From Litomosoides sigmodontis (Eukaryota; Nematoda; Chromadorea; Rhabditida; Onchocercidae), in the NCBI GenBank assembly GCA_963070105.1, contig OY718804.1, forward strand, positions 4,611,317 through 4,675,316: a DNA stretch of 64,000 bases, read 5' to 3'. Under the pieces are notes generated by a model, which was not told the origin of the DNA, searched no databases, and saw only the letters and a program-made list of their open reading frames with translations. Positions 1 to 12,500 of this stretch are shown here, in pieces (position 1 is the first letter of the stretch; each line of letters opens with the position of its first letter). The position numbers were made by a program, and so were the translations under genes.

Positions 1-1324
1 AAGGAATGTCAGAGAGACAGAGCAGTTGACCACAAGAAAAAACATCAGTGCTGCCTGCGCTGCTATAATAAATGAACGCACTATGTTGCAGAGTTGACCA
101 CTTCATCAGCTGACTGATCGGCGACCAGCCGTCCATTGTTGCTGACGCTTCCCATTTCCTCCTCCTCAACCTCCTCTGGTCATTGCATAGGGAAAGCCCC
201 GCGGAACAGTGTTTCTTGCTCGCAAATTACATTGCATTATGCGAATTACATAGCAAAGTAAGTGTCACGAAAGAAAGCTCAGTAGGATGGGCTCAATAGA
301 AGTCTGAGAATGGCATCCGACCCGTGGGAACTTTTTTAAATTTCGTAGGTTCACAACAAACTCCACACTCGAGCAGTAGTTTGCTTAGAGAGAAAGGCTA
401 CCGAAAATTGTGGTAGCAAAGCTGGGTCGTCTTTTTGAAATTGTACGAGGTGTGCCGCTAAAGGTAGTCAAATGAATGCTTTGATCGGTTTCCGCGTTGG
501 TCACTCTTCGCCTCAAAAGCTGTATTATTTCATCCTTCTGATCTCATCGGTACATCGCGACTGGAATAAACGCTCTCGTAGCACTCCGCGGAGCGCTTCA
601 CTTCCGTTCCCTCGGCGGAAGGCCTGTTGTTGGTTGACTGAGAGATGAAGAAGGAAGGTCCCTCGCTCAACCTCTGTCCACTCCCTTCCTCTCCCTCTCG
701 CATTACTACAAAAAAATGCGACCATCTCTGCTGTCAGGGATGTCAACTATGGGGGAGCGAAAGCCCGAAAAATCGCTCACCACCGCGCCTACCTACTACA
801 TCTCCAGCAGCAAGCTGACCCCCAAGTCCTTTCCCACCTGACCTCTCCCTCCTCCACACACTCTTTCTTTACACTTCTGCTTTCTCATTGATTTCAGCAA
901 TCTTGCACTTCTTGAAACTTGTAATTCAATTCCAATTTGCTGCTCTTCCAAATTAAAATTCATGTTTTGGTGAAGAGTCACGTTGGCGGATGAAATTTTA
1001 AAGCACAAAAGTCCGAATTCTAACAAAAAAATAATAATCGAAAGTGCCTGAAATGTTCATTAATTTAAGCCATGCGAAAAGTAAGATTTTTGACTGATTT
1101 TTTCTGTGAATTTCGTTGTGCAATGCCTCACTGAGTAGCTACCGCTACTGGCTGCTTTCAATTCATTCTCTCTTCGTCAAACTGGGAATTTGAATTGGCG
1201 GTCACCTTCTGACGGCGGAACAGTCAAATGACTCTCTCAGAAGGCATTCTTTCGGCTATTGCTATTATCATTGTAGCCGTGGATTCAGTGAAAACTTTTA
1301 CAGTTTATTAAATTTCAGCTTGAA
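1..1324. other. upstream region without recognised gene
   Basis: No recognisable coding region. Two short minus-strand ORFs (525-746, 796-1026) resemble no family I know. A TTTCAG-like site and an ATG at 1325 mark the start of the first convincing gene. Confidence 0.4.
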
Positions 1325-4120
1325 ATGGCGCTGCCGCAATGCAAAAGCGAAGTGCCGGACGAACTGCCTCCCACGGAGCAGTGCAGTGAGGAGCGAGATG
1401 GAAATGCCACTGTCAAGGTGGATAGATTCTTACTATTCTTGCGTCAATTTCCGCCTGACAATGATATGCCAGAACGCTTGAGGTATAGCAGGTAATATTA
1501 GTAAACGTACTAATATATGTAAGTTGCAGGATGAGGTGGTTGTACGGAAGGAAGTAATTTATGAATCAGACCTGTCCACGCAACTTCAGCCTTCCAGCGC
1601 AGCCGCCACTGCAGAACTACAGACTGGTCAGGTAAATGGAAGAGATCGAAGCGTCATAAAAGCGAGCGCAAAGGGAGCGTTGGTGGAGGAAACTGAGTGT
1701 AATGTGGGAACTTCTGGCGCGAAGAGTACGATTTTTAGTAATCGCAGTGTATTCAAGAGGAATTTTGTTTTGAGAGGAGGAGATTACGGTAGGAAGGAGA
1801 GGGCAATTCACTGGTCAGATGTACTCAGCAGTGTCGGAAGAGAGGAAACCATCGGTATACTGAAGTATTTTCAGCAAACGGTGTGTCTCGCACGGCGACA
1901 GTTGGAGATGAATTGGTCCGAAATAAGCGTAAGCCGAAATTCGTAATGCACATCATACGTAAGTAATTTCAGGAGGTAAATTTTTTAAAAGGATGCGTGT
2001 TCTTCGCGGAAAAAATGCTTTCAGAAGGGGAAAACTTTGATTATGACGACGACGAGCCAATAGATTTAAGCATCAAAAGTGGACAAGGACTGGTGCAATC
2101 TGACGATGCAATGTCAAATGGTCAGCACTGCGATGAGAATTGCGATGAGCAAAGCAGTGGGAAGATGGACAGTTCAGAAAATGGTGAGTGTTCGATGAGT
2201 GACTCCTGGAACTCAAACGTAAACGTACGTGCTTTTAGCAACACCAAGCAGTGAAGAAACGTGTAACAAACATGAGTTAACAGAAGCTAGTCAACGATAC
2301 CGCAACAGAACACTCTCGTCATTTACGCCAGAAGAGCAAGAAGAAATTCGGCGTAAAGCTTCAAGGATTGACGAAGGCGCAAAATTTGATAGGTATTTAT
2401 TTCCCTTAAAGAAATAATTTAATTTCATTTTTGACATTTCAATTGGTAATTACTGGCAGCTAGTTGTTTTCCAGCTTTGATGAATTCGAAGAGTGTTTGG
2501 AAGCGTATAAAGTTGCGTGGAATTATCCGTTTCGAAGAGCTAGTTCTGAGTATCTCCGGGACGGCGAAGGACGAGTGATTACTCGCTTTAAATATAAATA
2601 CGTAGTATTTCACTGTGCCCACTATGGACTTCCGCGTAAAAGAGGTCACGTTTCATTTTTTCGTACCGTTCTCTGCAACAGTTTCTCAGAAGTCTCACGC
2701 TACGCCATTTTTCCACGTTTCCTGTGGAAGTGTAAACGCCATTGCTCTAGTCATTCCTATGCGAAAGAGCAAAACTGTTCGTTCTTCCAGGTGACGGTAA
2801 ACGTCCAAATCAGAATTATCTTCCGCTGGGTTGTGAAGCGAGATTTCGTTTGAATTCCGACACAACGAATGGCTATCTTCGAATTTCATCTTTCCATAAA
2901 GAGCACAAAAATCACAGCAGCACCGAGGAAGACTATTTGCGCGTTGTAAAGAAAAAGAGGCGGAATGTCACCGGTAAGTTTATGAATTTCAAAATCGATT
3001 ACAAAGTAAGTTATGGTAGATTTGCAGTTAGTGGTCAATCAATGATTGTGGAAAAGGAAACAGGCAGGTCCATGCTCCTTAAGCTCTCGTAGGCATGCGT
3101 CACTAGAATGTAAGGACACGTGATAGGGCAAAGTCATTACGTTATTTCAGAGGAAACAATACAGAGATGTGACGATGGTGAGGAGAGAGTGGCGTGCGTG
3201 AGAGAAGTCACAAATGCGCCGGAAAACACGGAGAACAGAGCAACTCACGTTGTTTCATCCCCGAGAATTTCTTGCATCCAAATTTCGTCCCAAGGAAACT
3301 CTGCCTTTGTGCCAGTTGTTCAATCAGTAGATGTAAGCGGGTGCCTTTTATCTCTTAGAAATGGTTTATGTAGGATGAAAAGGATGAAAATTTTCAGATG
3401 GATGACGGAGTACGTCATATTTCACAGTCGCCAACGAGTTCAGCCGAGCAGCAAATGTTCACAACTTGGCTATTGCATCGATTACAACGTCTGGAATATT
3501 TGGTCATAAATGGTTAGTCTTCAGGCTTGTAGCTCTCATGACGCTCTTGACGTGTAACGAACACCGATCGCTTGACTTATTTTAATTGAACAGTACGCCC
3601 ATAAAGATCTGCAAGTACTTTTGCGCTTCGTGTCACCAACAAGGGAGTTCCGTGCATAAGTTTCCATGAATTCTCAAAATTGTCCGGGTGATCAGTTGTG
3701 GACGAAAGCTCCACGTACCGCTTATCTGTGGCGCTGATTGTCTGTCATGCTTACTTAATGTAGAGCTGCGAGACGTGGCGGTGTTGTTTCTACAGCAACC
3801 GGAGATGCTGCTTCAAGGTTTGTTCCCCAACGATATTTCAATAGATGAAGTGAGGCTGATTCGTTCACCAGGTATTGAACGTGCAGTCAGAGCTATCAGA
3901 GAGGAAAAGCTGAAGGTAAGTGTAACGTTGCTATTAATTAATTCAGCTTACTACAATTAACTTTATTGTAATTAGCTCCTACTCTAATTACTCTAACAAT
4001 GTTTTACAGAGATTTGACCAGATTTTAATGCCACTTATCACGCGTCTCTTCTCTTCCACTTCCCCAAATGAACTCTTAGCGGCTGTTCACGAAATGAGAA
4101 AGTTAGTTGACGGCTTGTGA
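1325..4120 (+). CDS. ZSWIM3/FAR1-type zinc-binding domain gene, copy A (probably damaged near the 3' end)
   Basis: Multi-exon gene read as about 1325-1417, 1530-1928, 1973-2174, about 2240-2390, 2475-2644, 2791-2973, 3151-3332, 3398-3512, then a terminal region to 4120. The exon at 1973 has an acidic run followed by PIDLSIK. Exons 2475-2644 and 2791-2973 encode a zinc-binding domain of the ZSWIM3/FAR1 type (WRKY/GCM1 fold): SFDEFEECLEAYK, then VVFHCAHYG, then GCEARFRL, then HKEHKNH, giving the C-C-H-H ligand set in order. The intron between them is about 146 bp. The terminal region still matches copy B (LFPNDISIDEVR, ending in KLVDGL), but near 3594-3660 every splice I tried that matches B meets an in-frame stop. 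The family is known for transposase-derived DNA-binding proteins; no transposase core or SWIM motif is visible. Likely a nuclear DNA-binding protein. Copy A may be truncated or freshly broken. Confidence 0.6.
2057..2077 (+). other. CtBP-binding type motif PIDLSIK in copy A
   Basis: The seven codons read P-I-D-L-S-I-K directly after a run of Asp/Glu. This fits the P-x-D-L-S-x-K/R consensus known to bind the dehydrogenase-like co-repressor CtBP. It lies about 130 bp upstream of the splice leading towards the zinc-binding exons. The recruitment role is an inference. Confidence 0.55.
2457..3328 (+). repeat. direct segmental repeat, copy in gene A
   Basis: Matches 15934-16800 in the same orientation. 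By eye the first roughly 570 bp (to about 3028) are identical, intron sequence included. The remaining 300 bp carry about ten substitutions plus 3-bp and 2-bp length differences. Beyond 3328 similarity falls sharply. Confidence 0.9.
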
Positions 4121-5228
4121 ATTATCGTAGCTGACAACCCTCCAACTGATGTCACAACATTGTGTCCCAACGCTGAAGTACGGTGATCGCTGGATCACCG
4201 ATGTATATATCATCCGCATGTTAGACGCACTTCCGCAAAGACGTGCTATCCGCTCCCGGTCACCTCAAGCAATGGCTCTCATGAGATTCGTTTTAGTATT
4301 TGCTCTAATCTGAATTTCCACGGAGACGATGGCGAAGAAATCATCGCATTTTAACCCCAAACTTTCTTTACTTATAACTTTCACTTTCTTAATAACTATG
4401 TGAAATTCAAATTATTAATTTTTATCACTGCATAACATCTGTAACTCTCGTAAATTATGTAAGACGTGTTTTAAGATGACTTCACAACTACGCAGGCAGA
4501 AAATCTCTGTCGTAGATATTCTAATGAAGCAGTAATTTCATAATACTCATTTTAAGCAAGTCGCTCCGTCCTTTTCTTCCTTTTCCGTTCGTTGGGCGGA
4601 GCTAACCTTTTAAATTAATTTTTGAACGTCGGAAGTTTTGTGTGAGGAGGCTTGCGCATGATATCCTCCTGAAATTGTTTATTTTCACTTGCACAGCTCA
4701 AATAAAAGTGTTTTCCATTGTGTGAGGAGGCTTGCTTCATTGGTCAATTCAATGATTGCATTATCAAATATTTGCATTAATTTGAAAGCTTTAACAAAAT
4801 ATATTCAACTGAAGAAGCAAAAAATGTTCGCTAACTATCAGCTATCTAACGGGAGTTTCTTTGGAAGTTTTTTTTGAGGGAAAGCGTTGCGTGGTGTAGT
4901 GGAGCAGTTGCGCAATTATTATTTTTATTGTACTTGGGGCAGCAATGATAAGCAAGAACAAAATAAATTACAGCTTGTTGATCGGAAAGAAAAATTGGAA
5001 CTGTTCGTTGAGGCTGGTAGTGCGAAGGAGTTTTATTTAGTCGTATGCTATACCCTCTTTGATTTAGACGGCTCCGGTCAGCACTGTGCAATTGGTCACT
5101 TGGGAGCAAAAATAATAGACACAGAAGTGTGAAAAGTCACTTGATGCGCTTACGCATTGGGTCGCAAACGGTCATTGCGTATTAATTATTAACGGTCAAG
5201 AAGTAAAACTAAAAACAGAAAAATAAAT
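4121..5228. other. intergenic region between copy A and inverted arm 1
   Basis: No convincing gene. A 17-bp string (tgtgtgaggaggcttgc) occurs twice, near 4639 and 4719, about 80 bp apart. Short ORFs overlap on both strands at 4846-5132 but have no supporting splice sites or family match. Confidence 0.5.
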
Positions 5229-8200
5229 TGTTACGCGTCTGTTATGATTGTGACGGTTTGCGAGCAACGTTGGATGAGACTAAGTTTGCTTCCTGGACGT
5301 TAAGTCGTTTTTCGTCACGCCGTAACCGTTTTTGATGCCAAAAGAGCAATTAAGCAACGTTTATGAATAAATGTGCTAGCAAACAGAATACGTAGGAGAG
5401 AAGCGCTTATTGCAGTAACAGTGAAATCACTCGTCACATAAATAAATAAAATTAATATTCAAATAATCCAGCGATACAAAAGAAAAATTGTCAAAGAATT
5501 TGAAGAGAGACATTCACCGACTAATTAAATTTGTGGCAGAATTCGAAGGAAAAAAGCGGTACAATTTCATTTCTTCTGAAAAGCACTTTGGAAAGTTCAA
5601 CACGTTTTGGTGTGGCGTGATGCGACTGTTGGCGATTTCGGTACGGCAACGTCGGAAACTGACATACGTCTGACATCGTACTGAAGCTGAGTGATATCCG
5701 AATTATTTGACGCTGACTAAAAGCATCACGTCAACTTCTATTGCAATTATTAAGAAAAACAATTAACAGCTATTTTCTCAATTTGGCAATGAATGACGTT
5801 GAAAAAGTGGACTGACGTAACGGATCTGTTTCTCCGAATTTTCGGATGGCATGTGGTCGACGTTGCAAAGCGATAATACTGACAAAGTCTTAGAAATCGG
5901 TTCATTTTGATTCGTACGACGTGGACCAGTAGCATCTTGCTGATCTGAGAATGCAAAGAATTACGGAAATAAAAACCTTCCGAGAAATTTCTTCTAAAAA
6001 TTACACTGTCATTGTTACCGAGGTTGTAATGCCAAATTCCGCCTGTTTCAAATGAATACAAGCTGTAGTTATTGTTAGGTGACGTCTCAGAGTAGCACGG
6101 ATAAGCGAGACTGAAATTACCACGCTCATCGCACGTTGCACGCTCATCCTGTAATTTAATTCTTAACGAATTCGAAACACCGAATCGAGCGGACGTTCTA
6201 GAAGAAAATCAGATAATGTGAACGGTGTCTGTCATACCGAATTCCTGCCACGTGCTGCAACTGGATAATTCCACGGATTGAAGTCATTATCGGTTCCCAT
6301 GGCTGTAGCGAAGGGATAAAATTGATTAGCGGCATATCCGGTATCTCTCCCGTTGAATTCCGGCTGTGAATTAGAAAAGGACGCCTTTGGCAAGAAGCGC
6401 CCGCACTCATTCGACACTACCGCTTCATTGAGCGCACTGGCAGGTGCTTTCACTGAACTCTGCAACAACTCATTTATCTCAGCGCTAATTGGAATGCCTT
6501 GCAAATTTCTTACGGTTACGTCGCAGGTTCCTTGTCCAATTGAAGCGTTTGCCGCCATTGGTGATGTCAGCGGAAGAGGTGGAGCTGTCGTTGAGGGAAA
6601 ACTGCTCTTTCCGCACGGATGGTTGTCGTGAACTGAAATTGGAAACGGCGGTTAAAGGAGATGGCGACTGAGCACAGTACGAAATACACGACAATTCTTA
6701 CAGCTATTCCGCGTGGGATTTACGGCGCATTGAGCACTCTCCTCATCTCTGCCTGAAATTTGAATGCAAACGTAAATACGCAAGCAATTAGATTTGGTAG
6801 AGAAAGTGCGAAATTACCTAATGGAACATTGTCGCTGGCCATAGCCAAAAATGCGGCAGACTTCTGAATCCGTCGCATCGCTTGATGATCGGGACGTAAT
6901 CGATGAGAGCCGAAACGTGTATCCGCAAATGAACGTGCCGTAAACGTAGAATTTTCTTTTGTTGTGTAACAAAAAAGAAAAGGCGGTACCTGGAAGATTT
7001 TAGATAAAAAACTGCCGCGCAGCTTCTACGCACGTTCTGTGGTTTGGTTTCAACGAAGGACGCTTGATACGTGAGTGAGAGTGCCCTAGCTAACTTTTAC
7101 AGTAGGAAATAAGCAAAGTGCTCGACAGTCATACAGTATTTGCTGCTCTCCGTAATATCGTCTCTCTCTCATTGCTTTTGCAAACTTGAAGCCTTCCTCA
7201 CCTTACTTTCGAGGAAGCAGCCACTCTGAAGCAAGTGAGAAGCAGAATCATCCATCAAGCTGACCAGCTGTAGAGGGATAGACCGTTCTGATCTCAATTC
7301 CTTGCCCTTCGAAACCAAATAATTATGATCTGGAAAAGTTGAAATCTCTTCCGTCTCTCTTCACACCTGTTATTTCGTCACCCGATTCCTTTATCACAAA
7401 TAAAAATTTTCAGGACGGAAATCTTCCGGTCTAGCCGACTACCAAATCAATCATCAGCTGGAAAAAAACATTCTGATAGACTGACTAACTTGCTTCACTC
7501 AAATGATTGCAGTTGTTGCCACCTAGAACGTTGTCGAGTGCGTTCGGAGTGTCGCAGTGGGAGGCAATGCCAGCCGGTACGGACGTGTAATTTACATCGG
7601 CGTTAACATCTCCCGTCCAAACAGTGATTATTTGCGCGTAGTTCACAACTCGACATTGCACCTCGCCCGGGTTGCAGTAAAGAAACATTGGTGCTTCAAG
7701 ACGTGCACTTTTCAAAAATTAGAAATTTGAAATTAGAAGAAGCGAATTAAACGAAACAAACATGGAAAACATCCTGCGAGATCTTTCTCAACGATCCCAA
7801 TGCTTGTCGCGATTGTGGAGAAAGATTCGTTCAGACAGTTCCCCATTTTAATCACCAATGTTCGCTCACTTTCTCCTGAATATACGGAAAGGTTTCAAAC
7901 TGACGGACGGAAACGTCAAAGTCGAAGTTTCCAACCGCGGCTGCTTCCTTCAACCGATCGCATTCGGCCATCCAGCCAAACACGCATTTGCATTTATGCT
8001 GCAAGCCTCACTTGCTGCTACTTTCAAATTGCGATTACCCAACTCACCACATTTCGGTTCCTCCAACTTCCAATTCTCGGCAAATCTCCCGGCGAGATGG
8101 TTGCCGTAACTTTCCATAAATAAGCAAATCTGAATTATATCACTTGCTAATTTAAGCGGTCGTGAACAAAGCAAAGAGAAAATTAATTTAATTTTACCCG

Positions 8201-8692
8201 ACGACGTGGAATTCGGTGATGCATGTAAATGGCCAAGAAGTTGATCAATTCCTTCACTTCCGTGTACATATTCCTTCACGAAAGCCACTCGATCAGTTAC
8301 TGATCGAGGCGAATGTTGTTACTTCAATTTAACGGATAAAACTGACGTCACGCACAATTTCACTTCATTCACTCATCCTAGTAATTCACGAAAGAAATCT
8401 TCTTCAAGGGTTAGGGTGGGTCTCTCCTAGACGGAAATTCAATAGGTCTGATCGCTGAATTCCCCCGATGGGTGGTCACTCGCTGCCGAATGTACCGGTC
8501 AATCAATTGAGCAGAACAAACCAAATGCCAACCGCACCGCCGAACAGAAAGACATGCGAGAAATGCCCGTTGATGGAATGCAAAAAATTTGCATACCATT
8601 TCAGCAGATATGCTTGCTTGTTCAGACGAATTCAGTGGAAATATGCAAATTTGGCACTGAACATCTATCGCACACAGCCAATCACTAACTTC
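5229..8692 (+). repeat. arm 1 of a 3464-bp inverted duplication
   Basis: The reverse complement matches 20568-24031 end to end. Any position p in arm 2 maps to 29260 minus p in arm 1 across the whole length, so there is no net insertion or deletion. I noted about ten substitutions, for example three changes in the exon at 6238-6632. Edges are sharp: the match runs from TGTTACGCGTC at 5229 to ACTTC at 8692. The outer flanks do not match each other. Confidence 0.95.
5778..8317 (-). CDS. SUEL-lectin-like multi-exon gene, copy in arm 1
   Basis: Mirror copy of the gene at 20943-23482, transcribed from about 8317 down to a stop at 5778-5780. Exons mirror those of arm 2: about 8317-8198, 8129-8048, 7998-7955, from 7875, about 7707-7490, 6989-6818, 6748-6702, 6632-6238, 6148-6019 and 5944-5778. 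Differences from arm 2 seen in coding frame include a synonymous GTC/GTG codon and two amino-acid changes (Ala/Pro in LPKASF and Val/Ala in NYPVAARG). No copy-specific stop was seen, so both copies may be functional. Family reasoning is given with the arm 2 copy. Confidence 0.4.
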
Positions 8693-9551
8693 CTTTTTTG
8701 TAAGTGTTGTAACCAAAATGAAATATAATGAATAAAAATACGTTTGTTTCATGTAAGGAAGACAAAATCCCACGCACTCTTTTTCTTCCTTTCATTTGTG
8801 AAGTTATTTTCATAAAATTTTATTGTTTCCAACGCAGAATATTAAAATTTGACTTTTCAAAAATACGTGAAAAAGAATATTGCAAAATGACTGTAAATTC
8901 AACAAAACTGTTAAGTGAAAATGCTTCCCATCAGTACTACGCCTTGCAAAAATGAGCTATAAGTTTCCGTGAGTTGCGCAATCTTTGAAAGACAGCTTCG
9001 CATCGACTTTTAAACTTAATTTCCAATTTTTTATCCACTTTTCCGTTTGTACGCTTTAAACGAAATTTCCAGTTTGTATTGTCTTACGCTAATTTGGAAT
9101 TTAAGTTAGAAATTGGCAGTTTAGGACGTTATTTAGCACATTTCATTGAATTCCCGCAACTTACGTTTCAATAATTCAGTAGTTGGATGGTTTCGAAGGC
9201 ATTTTCACTTTGAAAACAATCAAGAAGAGAAATGAAGAGCACGTGAAGTGTGCATGATGAATAAACAATACGAACATTATACTAAATTCTAGAAATAAGT
9301 GTTCTCATACTCAGCGATCAACGTACGTCAATGATTAGCACTCGTTGGATGTGGGCATTCCAGCGCATTTTTGTCGTACAGCCTGACAACATAAAACGAA
9401 ATTATGAGGAACTGATTTGAAGACTACCTTCTGTGAAAGCCTTGAAGTATCTCTACAAAAAAATCGTTAAGCAATACGTGATACACAATCGACAGAGAAA
9501 TTAAAAAAAAAAAAAAAACGGGAAAGGCATGGCAAACATGCTCCGACCTAT
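8693..9551. other. spacer between arm 1 and gene B
   Basis: AT-rich sequence with an A-run near 9506. No splice-supported coding exon recognised; the ORF at 8728-8955 looks like chance. Confidence 0.5.
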
Positions 9552-12500
9552 TCACGGTGGAGGAAGGACACGAGCACGACCACGTACATACTGCTAGAAA
9601 TTCAATAAAATAACAACCATTACGCTTACTTCAAATTTTTCATGCATGATAGACATGATTGCACGGTGGATGCACATTGGTCGAACTTGTCTTATTTCAT
9701 TTATTGAAATATCGTTAGGCAAGAACGTTCGCAGCGGTATCTCTGGCGGTAGTATAAGCAACGTTAAGATATCACATAGCTGCTGATCGGACCACTCTGA
9801 TAGATGAAAATCAGCACCACACATTCCTTGGATAAACGACGCGCTCAGCTCGGCCGGGAGGTATCGGATGGAAATGATGGTGCAAACTAAATTGAAACAC
9901 TTGGACAGCTCAAAAAGCCTGTTAGATTGTAGAAATTCATGATTGAAGTCTTGCAAAAGCACTTGCAGTACTAGCTAGGAGCGCTGCGTCAGTCAAACGT
10001 CGCTTGTGAACCAACCAACGCCTTCAGCTAATTTAGAAAGAAAGACGACCGACACAGACAGTGTGAATCCCGCAAGATAGAAGAAAGACCGACCGTTTAT
10101 GATGGCGCATTCTATGCGTAGTAATCGAAATAGTGCGGCCATTTGATGCATGAGAGAGAATATGTTTGGCTGTATCATTTGAGGTATTCCCTCTCCTCCT
10201 GCCATCTGAAAATGCTTACTATTTAACGAATATAAAGCTCAAATCTATTGAATGAGTAAAGGACGCAAAGGTAGAGCCTTTCGGGACGACTTCTGGACGG
10301 TTGAGTTCCCTAGCGATGAAGCAATGCTGACAAATTTCACTTACGCGTTCGTTTGCATATGCTCTGTTGTGTAGCTGTACTGCTTGCTCTGAAATAGCGT
10401 AATGACATTACCCCATCACGTGTGCCTACTGGAACTGAAGCACGACAGAACTCACCTGTTTTCCGGTCGTTCCGCCACCCGTAATGTTTGACTTTCAGAA
10501 CTGTTCGCTATTACTTGGTAACGGCCTTAAAATTTTGTGAACAAGAAAGCTTACCGGTTACGCTCCGCTTCTTTCTTAAAATGCGCAAGTAGTTTTCTTC
10601 AGTAGTGTCATGATTTTTGTGTTCTTTGTGAAACGAAGTAATTTCGAGATAGCCGTTTGCTGTGTTAGAATTTAAACGAAGCCTGGCTTCACACCCTGAC
10701 GGAAGATAATTCTGATTCGGACGTGCACCAACTCCTGAAAGAACGACAATAACACTTAGAATTTTCGCTTTATTCATGTAAATTTTGGTCTAATTGCTGT
10801 CCTACGGTAAGATCAGCATTAGCACATTGTTCAATTGCGAATTTATTATCGCAGAATGATGGCAGTGAGTGCTATCTAAGACTTTTTTCATTTATACCTC
10901 CGTAGAAAAAAGGGGTGAGAATGGGGCATTTGCACCTCTGGGAAAAGCACATTACGATGAACCTGAAGCAATGGTAAAGCTCTCGGCTTTTAAAAAGCTG
11001 TCGCACAGAACGAAGAAGAAATGGGACGTAACCTCGTTTACGTGGAATTCCGTAATAAGCACAATGAAATACTACATATTTATATTTAAATCGGCTAATC
11101 ACACGTCCTTTGCCATCTCGAAGATATTCAGAACTAGCTCTTCTGTACGGATAATTCCATGCAACTTTATAGGATTCGAAACATTCCTCGAATTCACTGA
11201 AGCTGAAACTATCATTTTTAAGAATTACCGACCGAAATATCAATATTTTTTTGCTTTTTTTGCCTAGAATAAAAGTAAGCAGTACCTTTTAAATTTGGCG
11301 CCTTCGCTAATCCTTGAGGCTTTACGCCGAATTTCTTCTTGCTCTTCTGGCGCAAATGACGAGAGTGTTCTGTCGCGGTATCGTTGACGAACTTCTGGTA
11401 ACTCATCTCTGTTACACGCTTCTTCGGTGCCTGATGTTGCTAAAAGTGTACGTTTACGTTTGAGTTCCAGGAGCCAGTCATCAAACACTCACCATTTTCT
11501 GAACTGTCGTTCTTCTCACTGCTTTGCTCATCGCATTTCTGACCATTTGGCATTGCATCATCAGATTGCTTATCCAACACCTGTCCTTGACGACTTTTGG
11601 TGCTTAAATCTATTGGTTCGTCGTCGCCACAATTCCGAATTTCTTCTTGCTCTTCTGGCGCAAATGACGGGAGTGTTCTGTCGCGGTATCGTTGACGAAC
11701 TTCTGGTAACTCATCTCCGTTACACGTTTCTTCGGTGCCTGATGCTGCTAAAAGCGTACGTTTACGTTTGAGTTCCAGAAGTCAGTCATCAAACACTTAC
11801 CACTTTCTAAACTGCCGATCTTCACACTGCTTTGTTTATCGTAATTCTCATCGCAGTGCTGACCATTTGACATCGCACCATCAGATTGTTTATCCAACAC
11901 CCGTCCTTGTCCACTTTTGATGCTCAAATCTATTGGTTCGTCGTCGCCACAATCAAGGCTTTCCATTGCAAAGTTTTCTGCTTTACTTCTACTTTCTGCA
12001 GAGTTGCCTTCTGAAACCATCCTTTTCCGTGAAAAACACGCGTCTTTTACAAGCATTTACATTCTGAAATTACTTACGTATGATACGCTTAATGAATTTC
12101 GGCTTCCGTTCATTTCGGACTAATGCATCTCCAACTGCCACTGTGCCAGACACTCCGTTTGCTGAAAATACTTCAATTTGTTTAGTACATCGATAGTTTC
12201 TAAGGTTTTTCGTCCTACACTGAGCATATCTGACCAGTGGATTGTCCTTCTTACCGTAATGTCCTCCTCTCACCTTCCTGTTCAGAAATTTAACAAAATT
12301 CGTTTTGAACATACTTCGGTGATAGTGATTATTAAAAATCGTACGTTTCCCGCTATTATTGCGTTTGCGGGAAGTTCCTATTTCGTTTTCAGTTTGCTCC
12401 ATCAACGCTCCCTTTCTCCTCGCCCTCGGAACATTTGCGCCACTATCATCTCCTTTCCTCACGCGCATATTTGCTTGGAAGCCTGCATATGTTACTCCAC

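Noticed and set aside
4887..5132. Plus-strand ORF with an EF-hand-like FDLDGSG string
   Set aside because: No full 12-residue loop, no splice support, and an equally long ORF on the other strand. Taken as chance.
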